A stretch of DNA of 64,000 nucleotides from Archaeoglobaceae archaeon (GTDB lineage: Archaea; Halobacteriota; Archaeoglobi; Archaeoglobales; Archaeoglobaceae), in contig JALVJV010000005.1 of assembly GCA_027028145.1 (NCBI GenBank), positions 1 to 64,000 of the forward strand, given 5' to 3'. Below are positions 35,098-44,081 of this stretch, one piece after another. How positions within the stretch are numbered: position 1 is the first letter of the stretch; the number at the start of each line of letters is the position of its first letter. A program made the translations under genes and the position numbers. Below the pieces are notes generated by a model. It did not search any database. It saw nothing but the letters and a program-made list of their open reading frames with translations, and had not been told where the DNA came from.

Positions 35098-35828
35098 TTA
35101 CTATTTAACCATTCTCTGACGATATCGTCTATGAGGCTCCTACCTTCGTCGCTATCGAACAGCGGAGGGTTCCACTCTTCAACTATCCTCCTCCGCTTGA
35201 AACTAACTTTTTTGCCTTGAAACTCTTTCTCAAGCTCTATTTCCTGCCAATATAGCAGAATACCTCTCCTCTGCCAAGCCGGTGTTTTCGCCGGGTTTAT
35301 ACCTTTACCGTGAAGTATATCATGCAACTCGGGGCTCTTCCTTCCCTCCAGCATCTTCTGAACTTTCCTGCGGTCTCCGATCTCTTTAAGCAACGTGTAG
35401 AAGGCGTAGCTGTTCAAATGATTCCGCCAAGCCTCATCCTGTCTCCAAGCCAGGTAATCCCAAATCTCATCCAAGCTCGCAAAGATTACCCTCGAATCGA
35501 AGCTAACGGGAAAACCCAGCTTCAGAGAAACCCTTGAGGCTAATTCGGATGCAACGATGGAATCTATCTTTTCAAGTCTGCAACCGAAAACGTCCCTCAT
35601 TAAAAATGTAACCTCGTCGCTGAACGTGTATGCAAAAGCGGCGTTGAACTCCCTCATCGTATCCTTACAACATTCGACCATTATCTTGGCGAATCTCAAG
35701 TCGTAAGGCTTTTCAAAATTCTCCAAAACCCTCCTAAAATTTCTTCCGTCCAGTCTAACCAAAAAAATGTTTGGTGTCAGAAGTTTCGAATACAACTCAC
35801 GAGACTTCCAGTTCACCCTCTTCTTCAT
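35094..35828 (-). CDS. tRNA(His) guanylyltransferase-like protein (Thg1)
   Basis: 244 residues. Thg1 family adds nucleotides in the 3'-5' direction, either G-1 of tRNA-His or repair of tRNA 5' ends. Catalytic carboxylates: FLVRLDGRNFRR (Asp near residue 27) and TFSDEVTFLM near 70; KGINPAKTPAWQRRGILLYW near 180 matches the family. Overlaps the PRC-barrel gene by 32 bp on the same strand. Which activity dominates is not evident. Confidence 0.88.
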   Translation of the reverse strand: MKKRVNWKSRELYSKLLTPNIFLVRLDGRNFRRVLENFEKPYDLRFAKIMVECCKDTMREFNAAFAYTFSDEVTFLMRDVFGCRLEKIDSIVASELASRVSLKLGFPVSFDSRVIFASLDEIWDYLAWRQDEAWRNHLNSYAFYTLLKEIGDRRKVQKMLEGRKSPELHDILHGKGINPAKTPAWQRRGILLYWQEIELEKEFQGKKVSFKRRRIVEEWNPPLFDSDEGRSLIDDIVREWLNSK

Positions 35829-36072
35829 GCTTCTTCTTTCTCTTGAAAACGTCCTTTATTATGACTATGTCTCCGACGGACTTAACGAGTCTATACGGCA
35901 GAATAACACCCGGTGCTTTGGAGTCTATTAGGGCTTTGTTGAATTCGGATAGAGCCAAACCCCTTATCTGTCTTCTGTCCAAGTCTATTATCACGTCGCT
36001 AACGACACCGATAAACCTACCCTCATCCGTATAAACCTTCAAACCGAAGAGCGTCGAAATCTCGCCGATCAT
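35797..36072 (-). CDS. PRC-barrel domain protein
   Basis: 91 residues: FGLKVYTDEGRFIGVVSDVIIDLDRRQIRGLAL is the PRC-barrel signature, followed by VILPYRLVKSVGDIVIIKD and a charged KKKHEEEGE tail. Small archaeal versions are linked to cell division or RNA processing; role unknown here. Likely leaderless (ATATATATTT box about 26 bp upstream), overlapping the Thg1 gene downstream. Confidence 0.88.
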   Translation of the reverse strand: MIGEISTLFGLKVYTDEGRFIGVVSDVIIDLDRRQIRGLALSEFNKALIDSKAPGVILPYRLVKSVGDIVIIKDVFKRKKKHEEEGELEVS

Positions 36073-36195
36073 TAAACTTTACGTTATGTAATAAATATAT
36101 ATCCCTTGTCCTAACGTGTTCGAACATCGCTCCCGCTGAAATTGGTAATCCCGAACGCTAACGTTTTATACATCCAGAACTTACCCCTTCCGGTA

Positions 36196-38457
36196 ATGGA
36201 CTACGTTCATCATCCCCTGATCAAAGAGGGAACGGTCGAGAGGAGGAGCTATCAGATTGCGATAGCCGCAACGGCTTTGATGCACAACACCCTCGCTATT
36301 CTTCCAACCGGTTTGGGTAAGACCGTAATAGCTTTACTCGTTATAGCCTCAAGGCTTCACAACAAGGACGGAAAGGTTCTTGTTTTGGCTCCGACGAAGC
36401 CCTTAGTTGAGCAACACGCCGAATTCTTCAGAAGAACTCTCAAGATTCCTCCGAATCAGATCGTAGCTTTGAGCGGTGAGATTCCGCCGGAAAAGAGGTT
36501 AAGTCTTTGGAAAAATGCGAAGGTAGTGGTTTCGACACCGCAAGTCATTGAGAACGATTTAATAGCCGGTAGGATCACCCTTGAGGATGTTATCCACATA
36601 ACTTTCGATGAAGCTCACAGAGCGGTCGGAAATTACTCCTACGTATTCATAGCCAAGACTTACTTCAAACAGGCTAAGGATCCGCTCGTTTTAGCCATCA
36701 CAGCCTCTCCGGGCAGTGATGTCGAGAGGATAAGGGAGGTCGTTAACAATCTGCACATCGAGGAGATCGAAATTAGAACGGAGTTCGATCCGGATGTAAA
36801 GCCATACATCCACGAGAAGAAGATCGAATGGGTAAAGGTAGATATGCCGAAGGAGCTTGAGGAGGTCAGAAACGCTTTCAAAAAATGCTTGGAGCTTAGA
36901 TTCAAGAGGCTTGAAGGATTGGGGATTGCCGTAAATCCGAATATGACGAAGAAGGAGCTTTTGGCGTTGCAGGAAGCTTTGCAGAGCGAAGCTGTTGAAA
37001 CGGGAGATCAAAGGCTCTTCGAAGCTGTATCGGTTTTGGCTGAGGTTCTGAAAATTCAGCACGGGATCGAGTTAATCGAAACCCAAGGCTTGGACGCTCT
37101 AAAGCATTACTTAAAGAGGCTCGTGATAGAAGCGAAGTCGAAGGGAGGAAGCAAAGCTTCGAAGAGCATAATAATAGATCCCACTTTTAGAAAAGCAGTT
37201 ATCAAGGCTTTGAAGTGCGAAGTTGATCATCCGAAGCTTGAGAAGCTGAAGGAAATAGTCTCAGATCAGCTTGCAAAAAAGCGGGATTCGAGGATAATCG
37301 TTTTCACGAACTTCAGAGATACGGCTGAGGTTATAGCTAAGGAGCTTCGGAAGATCGGAATTAAGGCTGTCAGATTCGTCGGGCAGGCAAATAGGGCTGA
37401 AGATAAGGGGATGAAGCAGAGGGAGCAGATAGAAGTTTTGGAGAGATTCAGGGCTGGTGAGATCAACGTCTTGGTTGCGACATCGGTTGGAGAGGAAGGT
37501 CTCGATATTCCAGAGACAGATCTCGTAGTGTTCTACGAAGCTGTTCCTTCCGAAATTCGGGCTATTCAGAGAAAGGGGAGAACGGGAAGGGCAAGGGAGG
37601 GCAGGATAGTCGTTTTGGTTACGAAAGGAACGAGAGACGAAGCCTACTACTGGATATGCCTAAGAAAGGAGAAGATGATGTTCGAAAGACTTTACGAGCT
37701 AAAGGAACAGCTTAAAAGAACTTTGAAGAATTATGATCTAACCACGTTCGCCAAGCAGGAAACTCAGAAGAGCCTTTCGGAATTCGCAAAGCCGATAGTA
37801 ATTTACGCGGATGCGAGGGAGATGAAGTCGGAAGTGGTAAAAAAGCTGTTCGAGAAGGGCGTTGCTGTTAGAGTTCAAAATTTGGATGCCGGAGATTACG
37901 TTTTGAGCGAGAGAGTTGCTGTTGAAAGGAAAACGGCTGAGGATTTCGTAAACAGCATAATCGAAAGGAAGTTGTTCGATCAGCTTCTTAGGTTGAAGAA
38001 GTTCTATCTGAAACCGATTCTGATAATCGAAGGTAACGGGCTTTACGGAAGGCTCAGCCCGAACGCCGTTAGGGGAGCTTTGGCTACGATAGCCGTGGAT
38101 TTCGGGATACCGATAATTCAAACGGCGAATGCTGAAGAAACCGCCGAGATTCTAATAGCGATCGCAAGGAGGGAGCAGGAAGGGAAGGAAAGAGCCGTAA
38201 GCCCGCATGTTGGAAAGACGAAGATGACCTTAAGGGAGCAACAAGAATACGTTGTTTCGGCCATATCTGACATAGGTCCGGTTTTAGCCAGAAATCTGCT
38301 CGAACACTTCCAGACGATCGAAAGGATCGCAACCGCAAGCGAGGAGGAGCTTATGAAGGTTCCGAAGATAGGCAGAAAGATCGCCAAAAAGATTCGTATG
38401 CTAATGACGACTCCATACAGCGAAGCAGACAAAGTCGATCCCGACGATATTACTTAG
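36196..38457 (+). CDS. hef: Hef helicase/nuclease (XPF/MUS81/FANCM family)
   Basis: Processes stalled replication forks. 753 residues from ATG 36196; a TTATACA box 26 bp upstream fits a leaderless start and disfavors the longer frame from a TTG at 36142. Helicase part: LPTGLGKTVIALL near residue 38, TFDEAHRA near 137, QRKGRTGRAREG near 460. Nuclease part: DAREMKSEV, AVERKTAEDFVNSI (ERK active site near 576), and a C-terminal helix-hairpin-helix pair (SDIGPVLARNLLEHF, VPKIGRKIAKKI). Full-length archaeal Hef. Confidence 0.96.
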   Translation: MDYVHHPLIKEGTVERRSYQIAIAATALMHNTLAILPTGLGKTVIALLVIASRLHNKDGKVLVLAPTKPLVEQHAEFFRRTLKIPPNQIVALSGEIPPEKRLSLWKNAKVVVSTPQVIENDLIAGRITLEDVIHITFDEAHRAVGNYSYVFIAKTYFKQAKDPLVLAITASPGSDVERIREVVNNLHIEEIEIRTEFDPDVKPYIHEKKIEWVKVDMPKELEEVRNAFKKCLELRFKRLEGLGIAVNPNMTKKELLALQEALQSEAVETGDQRLFEAVSVLAEVLKIQHGIELIETQGLDALKHYLKRLVIEAKSKGGSKASKSIIIDPTFRKAVIKALKCEVDHPKLEKLKEIVSDQLAKKRDSRIIVFTNFRDTAEVIAKELRKIGIKAVRFVGQANRAEDKGMKQREQIEVLERFRAGEINVLVATSVGEEGLDIPETDLVVFYEAVPSEIRAIQRKGRTGRAREGRIVVLVTKGTRDEAYYWICLRKEKMMFERLYELKEQLKRTLKNYDLTTFAKQETQKSLSEFAKPIVIYADAREMKSEVVKKLFEKGVAVRVQNLDAGDYVLSERVAVERKTAEDFVNSIIERKLFDQLLRLKKFYLKPILIIEGNGLYGRLSPNAVRGALATIAVDFGIPIIQTANAEETAEILIAIARREQEGKERAVSPHVGKTKMTLREQQEYVVSAISDIGPVLARNLLEHFQTIERIATASEEELMKVPKIGRKIAKKIRMLMTTPYSEADKVDPDDIT

Positions 38458-38554
38458 ACCTTTTGGCGGTAGTTCCATTAATTTTTTTTTAAATTATTAA
38501 ATCGAGCAGATATGTTCGAAATCTCGTCTGAATTTGATAATGGGGTCATCACAA

Positions 38555-39460
38555 TCATGGTTTATAAAGGTAGAAGACCTTTCCCATAAACTCAACCCTT
38601 TTAACCCCATCCAACGATTCAACGAAACTCAAATCCTCTCCGAACTTCCCAAGAAAATCCTTAAGCTGATCCTCCCTCATCGGATGCCTCTTCAGCAAAG
38701 CCTTTACGGCTTCTTCAGCGGATGAGAAACATTCGGTCGAAAACTCCCCGATTTCGGGATCTATAACCCTCACAACATCTCCCAATATAGCATTAGCTCT
38801 CATTATGCCGATTTCGTCTGCTGGCTCCACGTTTGAAGCTGGAGGTCTTACAGGCGTTAGCAGATAAACTCCGTCAGGCTTTATCCTCTCCAAAGCGGAT
38901 TTTATCGCGAAAAGAACTTCTTCGCTGTCGTTGTAACCTTTAACGAGCATTACTTCTACGTAAAACTTCCCGTTATACTCCTTACCGAATTCGATCATTC
39001 CGTCGATTATCTCATCGATCCTAAGATCTTTATGCGGTCTGTTTATCCTTCTAAACGTTCTTTCATCTCCCGCATCGAGCGAAGGAATAACGACGTCAGC
39101 TTCCGCCAAATCTTGCCTGACGTCCTCTCTGAAAAGCAAAGAGCCGTTCGTGAGAACAGCGATGGGCTTATCCGTGATCTTCTTTATCTCCTCAATCAGC
39201 CAGCCTATATCCTTGCAGAGCGTCGGCTCTCCTTCGCCGGCAAACGTTATATGATCAGTTTCAACCCTGCCGATTACTTCGGCGACCTCCTTCAGAATAT
39301 CCTCCTTCGGAAAGAAGCTCCTACGCTCGTTTATTAGATTCGTCGTTTTTCCCAACTGACAGTAAACGCATGAGTAGTTGCAGGTTTTAAACGGGATCAC
39401 GTTTATTCCCAAGGATCTCCCGAGCCTTCTTGAAGGAACCGGCCCATACACGAATCGCAT
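38555..39460 (-). CDS. Radical SAM protein (COG0731-like)
   Basis: About 301 residues from ATG 39460 (MRFVYGPVPSRRLGRSLG); a longer frame to 39538 overlaps the MgtE-like gene and adds an unlikely tail. SAM motif C-x3-C-x2-C in KTCNYSCVYCQLG; FAGEGEPTLCKDI and PSLDAGDERTFRRI are typical of a branch related to Fe-S oxidoreductases with tungsten/wyosine-type relatives. Substrate unknown. Confidence 0.85.
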   Translation of the reverse strand: MRFVYGPVPSRRLGRSLGINVIPFKTCNYSCVYCQLGKTTNLINERRSFFPKEDILKEVAEVIGRVETDHITFAGEGEPTLCKDIGWLIEEIKKITDKPIAVLTNGSLLFREDVRQDLAEADVVIPSLDAGDERTFRRINRPHKDLRIDEIIDGMIEFGKEYNGKFYVEVMLVKGYNDSEEVLFAIKSALERIKPDGVYLLTPVRPPASNVEPADEIGIMRANAILGDVVRVIDPEIGEFSTECFSSAEEAVKALLKRHPMREDQLKDFLGKFGEDLSFVESLDGVKRVEFMGKVFYLYKP

Positions 39461-39498
39461 CCTTCTCAATTTTAACTTTGGATTTATAACGCTGTTGC

Positions 39499-40650
39499 TC
39501 AGATTATTCCGAAGATCTTCAGCGATAGAATAAGGCAACCGGTTCCGATGACATCCATTAACGAAGTTATTAGCGGAATTCCAACGTTGTCCGGATCTAT
39601 CCCCTTCATGAACGACAGAACCGAAAAGTAGTATGCCATGATGTTGAGCAAAGCCGTTAGCAGTTGCCCCGCGAGTATCGTCGTAGCAAGCATGTAGACA
39701 GTCGGAACGGTCGGAATTGATAGTGTGTAATTTACGATCTGTCCGAAGATTCCAACGAGGGTGAAGACGATTAAGCCCAAGAAGTGCATAACTCCGAAGC
39801 TCCTCAGAACATCCCTCTCTGGAATCAGCTTGGGTTCAAGCAAACCCAAATGCAACATCGACGAGAATCTCGATGCCAGAATTCCGCCCATCGCACCTCC
39901 GTCTTCTAAGAACGCTGGGATTATGGTCATAATACCCGCAATAGCTATGAGACCTTCTACTTCCTTGCCGAGGATCGTTCCAGCGCCGAAGTCGATCATG
40001 GCACAAGTTAACAGAATCGGCGCGCTCTCTCTGATAATCCTCCATCCTATCTCCCCCTTGCTTAATCTATACAGAACGAGGGTTGCGAGGGCCACCATCA
40101 TTACCAAGGTAAGCTTCAGCGAAAAATTCATTGAAAAAACGACGTCGACGGATGCGAAGATAAGCGGAAGGGTTATTATGTCTCCCATAAGCGTTATTAA
40201 AGGAGCGGTTAGGTTGTCGGGATCCCATCCCCATCTGTAACTACCTATCGCCAACGCTAACGTTGCGGGAACCATGAATACCGCCGAAAGGAATGCCGCC
40301 AAAACCGTGATTAGAATTAGGTTCAAAACCAAATCGAGAGTAAACTTGTGCAATCCTAAGATGGAGGCTATTTCCGCGGAAACTACGCCGTTGAACATGC
40401 CAAAAACGAGTAGCAGAAAAGTGGAGGAGTAAACGTTCTCGGCTACAATCGGATCGGGTTTGAACTTAGGCTCTATTCTACCGGTATGAAGATACGTGCT
40501 CAGTCTCGAACCCAAAGACCCGTATATGTTACCCCTTAAATCAGTGCTCGACGGTAGGAGAATGATCAAAGCCGGCAAAACAACGAATTCGTGCGAATTT
40601 GATCCCATCACGAGTCCGGTTATGAGATCTCCGAACGTGCACAGAATCAA
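39499..40650 (-). CDS. MgtE/SLC41-type divalent cation transporter
   Basis: 383 residues, two tandem SLC41/MgtE membrane halves (LLPSSTDLRGNIYGSLGSRLS near residue 32 and PAFLEDGGAMGGILASRFSS near 245), no CBS domains. Likely Mg2+ or other divalent ion transport or channel. The nearest standard start is TTG at 40650, but the ribosome site GGGGGTGAA lies about 45 nt further upstream, directly after the ASCH gene; the frame is open between them without ATG/GTG. A non-canonical start may add about 14 residues. Confidence 0.8.
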   Translation of the reverse strand: MILCTFGDLITGLVMGSNSHEFVVLPALIILLPSSTDLRGNIYGSLGSRLSTYLHTGRIEPKFKPDPIVAENVYSSTFLLLVFGMFNGVVSAEIASILGLHKFTLDLVLNLILITVLAAFLSAVFMVPATLALAIGSYRWGWDPDNLTAPLITLMGDIITLPLIFASVDVVFSMNFSLKLTLVMMVALATLVLYRLSKGEIGWRIIRESAPILLTCAMIDFGAGTILGKEVEGLIAIAGIMTIIPAFLEDGGAMGGILASRFSSMLHLGLLEPKLIPERDVLRSFGVMHFLGLIVFTLVGIFGQIVNYTLSIPTVPTVYMLATTILAGQLLTALLNIMAYYFSVLSFMKGIDPDNVGIPLITSLMDVIGTGCLILSLKIFGII

Positions 40651-40699
40651 CGAAAAAAGACTTTCCTTTACATCTCTAAGCTCGATAACAGTTCACCCC

Positions 40700-41239
40700 C
40701 TAAATGAGTCCCTTCTTCCTCAGCTCGTTATAGCACTTCCTAAGAATCTTGCGGATTACACCGCGCTTTTTCATGCTCCCAAGCTTCATAGCGGTCTTCC
40801 TTATGCTACCGGTCTTGACGAAGAGTTCGAGGATCCTCCTATCCGCTTCGCTTAGATTCAAATTCTCGAGCGCGAGTTTTGCTATCTCCACCAAATCCGC
40901 ATCACCGTAATACATCTCGTGCGGATCTATCCCCTCCTTAAATTCCTTAAACCTAAATCTTATCACGTAAACCTTCTCCGGATTTCCGTAGAGTCTTCTA
41001 AGTTCTTCGAGCAGATCTTCGAGGCTTTCGAACCCGTCGGCTTTAGCGTCGTCTTCCGTGAGCTCTTCAAGTTTCTTCTCCTGAACGTCTATGATCTTTG
41101 CGGTTCCTATTATCTTCCCACCGCAATGGACGAAAACCTCCTGACCCTTCTTAAACGGGCATTGGAGTCGAATGGTTGCTGTTTTCTTCCCGCTCTTCAG
41201 CAGTTCTCTGTATTTGTCCTTGAATTCCAAGTGTTTCAT
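40700..41239 (-). CDS. ASCH-domain protein with C-terminal helical region
   Basis: 179 residues. N-terminal ASCH (PUA-like) domain at about 1-105: FKDKYRELLKSGKKTATIRLQ, VFVHCGGKIIGTAKI, TEDDAKADGF, VYVIRFRFKEF. C-terminal residues 120-179 look like a winged-helix/HTH (SEADRRILELFVKTGSIRKTAMKLG...). ASCH proteins bind RNA; a regulatory role is inference. Ends at the ribosome site of the MgtE-like gene. Confidence 0.85.
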   Translation of the reverse strand: MKHLEFKDKYRELLKSGKKTATIRLQCPFKKGQEVFVHCGGKIIGTAKIIDVQEKKLEELTEDDAKADGFESLEDLLEELRRLYGNPEKVYVIRFRFKEFKEGIDPHEMYYGDADLVEIAKLALENLNLSEADRRILELFVKTGSIRKTAMKLGSMKKRGVIRKILRKCYNELRKKGLI

Positions 41240-41289
41240 GCCTAAGTCGGTAACATTTTGCTATAAAAATACCTTTTGACAACCGTTAT

Positions 41290-41979
41290 ATGCACAACCC
41301 ACAAATGCCGATAGTGTTTAAGCCGAAGGCGTTAGCAGTTGATATCGACGGAACTCTGACGAACAAGAAGAGGGCTATAAACTGCAATGCGGTCGAAGCT
41401 TTGAGGAAGCTGAGAATTCCTGTCGTTTTGGCAACTGGCAACATATCGTGTTTTGCCAGAGCCGCCGCTAAGCTCATCGGAGTTTCCGACATCGTCATAT
41501 GCGAGAACGGTGGAGTCGTTAGATTCAGCTACGACGGAGATGACATCGTGCTCGGAGACAAGCAGAAATGCCTGAAAGCGGTCGAAATTTTGAGCAAGCG
41601 ATTTAAGATAGAATTCTTGGATTTTGAATACAGAAAGTCCGAGGTTTGCGTAAGAAGAACCTTTCCGATTGAAGAGGCAAGAAAGCTTCTGCCGAAAGAT
41701 GTTAAGATCGTTGATACCGGCTTCGCTTATCACATAATGGATGCGAACGTCAGTAAAGGCAAAGCTCTGAAATTCATTGCGGAAAGAATCGGAGTCGACG
41801 TTAAGGATTTCGTAGCAATAGGAGATTCGGAAAACGACATAGAGATGCTCGAAGTTGCAGGATTCGGCGTTGCCGTTGCGAATGCGGATTTGAAGCTTAA
41901 GGAAGTTGCGGATCTCGTCACTTCGAAGCCCAATGGTGATGGTGTGGTTGAAGCCCTGAAGTTCTTGGGTCTGATATAG
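41290..41979 (+). CDS. Phosphoglycolate phosphatase, archaeal HAD-IIB type
   Basis: 229 residues. HAD motif I LAVDIDGTLTNKKR near residue 16, motif II VVLATGN near 47, motif III K of SKGKALKF, motif IV AIGDSENDIEM near 175; matches the archaeal phosphoglycolate/sucrose-phosphatase-like family. Two possible starts: ATG 41290 (TATAAAAAT box about 26 bp upstream supports a leaderless mRNA) or ATG 41305. Detoxifies 2-phosphoglycolate from DNA repair. Confidence 0.92.
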   Translation: MHNPQMPIVFKPKALAVDIDGTLTNKKRAINCNAVEALRKLRIPVVLATGNISCFARAAAKLIGVSDIVICENGGVVRFSYDGDDIVLGDKQKCLKAVEILSKRFKIEFLDFEYRKSEVCVRRTFPIEEARKLLPKDVKIVDTGFAYHIMDANVSKGKALKFIAERIGVDVKDFVAIGDSENDIEMLEVAGFGVAVANADLKLKEVADLVTSKPNGDGVVEALKFLGLI

Positions 41980-42015
41980 AAAAGCTATAAGTAGAATTAA
42001 GGACTATGAACCGGT

Positions 42016-42297
42016 ATGAAATTTAGGATCGTCAGAATTGAGCTTAAAGACGATAAAAACGTTCTTATTTATCTTAAAACCGTTCAAAAGAGGGGAGAGC
42101 TTTTGCCGAAGGCTGACCTGTCGAATCCTGCAAGTTTGTTGGAGTTCAGCATGCAGATGGGGATGGCTGTGTCGAAGAAGCTTGAAGAACTGACGACTTT
42201 TGATGCCTTCATAACTCTTGAATTCGAGCAGTATGAAATTCTCGATTTGAAAGTCGGTGACATCGTTGAAATCGATATCAAGCATGCGGAGCGTTGA
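42016..42297 (+). CDS. Conserved hypothetical protein
   Basis: 93-residue predicted alpha/beta protein (FRIVRIELKDDKNVLIYLKT...GDIVEIDIKHAER); no Cys, no membrane segment. No family recognised. Its last 14 bases overlap the start of the solute-binding-like gene, so the two are probably translated together. Confidence 0.7.
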   Translation: MKFRIVRIELKDDKNVLIYLKTVQKRGELLPKADLSNPASLLEFSMQMGMAVSKKLEELTTFDAFITLEFEQYEILDLKVGDIVEIDIKHAER

Positions 42298-43168
42298 TTC
42301 GACTTCCGAAAACGTTATCGATTGTAGCGACATCCATAAGCTTATGGAGATGCCCGTAATTCCAAGCGAAAGGGCTGACGATATTCACGGATTGGAATAC
42401 TTGGATAAGGCTGAACTGATACTTTTCATGGCTGGAAACCAGTTCATGGTGATGGACGAGCTCATCCAAGCTTTTAAAGAAGAAACTGGCATAGAGAGGA
42501 TATTTTACGAAACGCTTCCGCCGAGGCTTATGCTGAGACAGATTATTGCAGGAGGGGCGAAGTTTAGAGATATAATTTTGCCCGGAACGCCGGATGTATA
42601 TTCATCGGTCAGCGAGGATTCCATGAAGCTTTTGAAGGAGAAGGGATTAATAGAAGATTACTTCGTTTATCTTCACAACAGGATAGTTCTGATGGTTCCG
42701 AAGGATAATCCTGCTGGAATTAAATCTCTACTCGATTTGGCGAGGGATGAGGTTAGGATATCTCAGCCGAATCCGGAAAACGAAGACATCGCGAGATACA
42801 TAATGGAGATGTATAGAAGAGTCGGAGGGGATGAGCTTGTGAGAAGGATCATGGAGGAGAAGGTTGAAAAGGGAACTACGATGCTTACGACTGTTCATCA
42901 TAGGGAAACTCCGGAAAGGCTTATGAAGGGGATTTGCGACGTCGGCCCTGTTTGGGCAACGGAAGCTATGTATGCGAAGATGAAGGGTTTGCCTCTGGAC
43001 TTCATAGAAGTCGGAGAGGAATTTGATATGAGGGATAAGGTTAATTATTACATCACGAAACTGAAGAACGCTCCGAATCCCGAGAATGCCGAGAGATTTT
43101 TGGAATTCATAAGGTCGGAGAAGGCTCAGGAGATATACAAGAAATACGGCTTCGTTCCGATCATCTAA
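42284..43168 (+). CDS. Solute-binding-like (type 2 periplasmic-binding fold) protein without signal peptide
   Basis: 294 residues from ATG 42284, overlapping the preceding gene's stop. The body (ELILFMAGNQFMVMDELIQAFKEETGIERIFYETLPPRL, GICDVGPVWATEAMYAK, FLEFIRSEKAQEIYKKYGF) is that of type 2 extracellular binding proteins such as molybdate/tungstate-binding ModA/WtpA, but no signal peptide or lipobox precedes it and no ABC permease or ATPase is adjacent. It may be a cytosolic ligand sensor. The N-terminal 40 residues (ENVIDCSDIHKLMEMPVIP) match nothing known to me. Confidence 0.75.
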   Translation: MRSVDSTSENVIDCSDIHKLMEMPVIPSERADDIHGLEYLDKAELILFMAGNQFMVMDELIQAFKEETGIERIFYETLPPRLMLRQIIAGGAKFRDIILPGTPDVYSSVSEDSMKLLKEKGLIEDYFVYLHNRIVLMVPKDNPAGIKSLLDLARDEVRISQPNPENEDIARYIMEMYRRVGGDELVRRIMEEKVEKGTTMLTTVHHRETPERLMKGICDVGPVWATEAMYAKMKGLPLDFIEVGEEFDMRDKVNYYITKLKNAPNPENAERFLEFIRSEKAQEIYKKYGFVPII

Positions 43169-44012
43169 ACTTCAGGAACCTTTTCCAGTAATTTTCAACG
43201 GCAATAGTCTGTTTCTCAGAAAATAGCGGACGAACTTGGTCGAACTGTAGTATTATCTCAGACCGTGAAAGCAGGGGTTTAACATCCTCCTTCAATTTTT
43301 CGCGCTCGATTTCGAAATCTTCAAAATCTCCAAGATCCAAAAATCTGCTGACCATGCGTTCTTCTCCTTCATACCTTAAGGCTACCCAGATATCTGCATC
43401 CAAGTATCCAGCCTCATCGTAATATTCTATTTTGGTATCTTCACCACCCACAAAAAGTCCGTAAATTGGCCCTTCTATTTTCTCCAATAGCCTAACAGCT
43501 TCGCTGGGGAGTTCTCCCAAAACACCAGTTAGCACGACATCCACGCAGTAAGGATTTTCGTTCTTAAAGAAGATACCTTCTATCGAACTGTAGTAATCCA
43601 TTTTAACGAAGATAGGGATTGAATTTCTTGCAATACCCTGATATAACCCGAGATAAACTAGGTCTCCTAACGGCTTTATACGCCACACTGTGTTTCCCGA
43701 AGTCAGGCTTAGCATAGGATCAGCGTTCTCTCCCTTCAACTTCTTCCGATACTCCTTATGCAGATCTCTCTTACTCCTTGGATCGCCTACAATCATAGGT
43801 GCATATTTAGAAAGAGTTCCCCTTATTGTTACGACCATGCCTTCCCTTAACTCGTACTTGCTTCTTCTACACATCTTCCAAAATCTCCTTACGCTACTTA
43901 CCTCAATCGTAGGTCTTCTCTTCCTTTCGCTTAGCCTCTTCCAAATTCCATGGATAACTTCGGGTGTTAAGAAGTTTGTCAATATTCCTGCTATTACACT
44001 TTCAAAGAGCAT
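43161..44012 (-). CDS. Hypothetical membrane-anchored protein
   Basis: 283 residues from ATG 44012 (MLFESVIAGILTNFLTPEV); an earlier ATG at 44054 adds 14 residues. One N-terminal hydrophobic segment followed by a basic stretch (KRLSERKRRP) and a large soluble region with acidic end. No recognised domain. Its 3' end overlaps the solute-binding-like gene tail to tail by 8 bp. Resembles an accessory, possibly lineage-specific gene. Confidence 0.65.
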   Translation of the reverse strand: MLFESVIAGILTNFLTPEVIHGIWKRLSERKRRPTIEVSSVRRFWKMCRRSKYELREGMVVTIRGTLSKYAPMIVGDPRSKRDLHKEYRKKLKGENADPMLSLTSGNTVWRIKPLGDLVYLGLYQGIARNSIPIFVKMDYYSSIEGIFFKNENPYCVDVVLTGVLGELPSEAVRLLEKIEGPIYGLFVGGEDTKIEYYDEAGYLDADIWVALRYEGEERMVSRFLDLGDFEDFEIEREKLKEDVKPLLSRSEIILQFDQVRPLFSEKQTIAVENYWKRFLKFR

Positions 44013-44081
44013 GACAACATAACGTCGATCCAAAATAATAGCTTTCGGTAACAATATATTACGTTCGAATTAGGTGTCATC

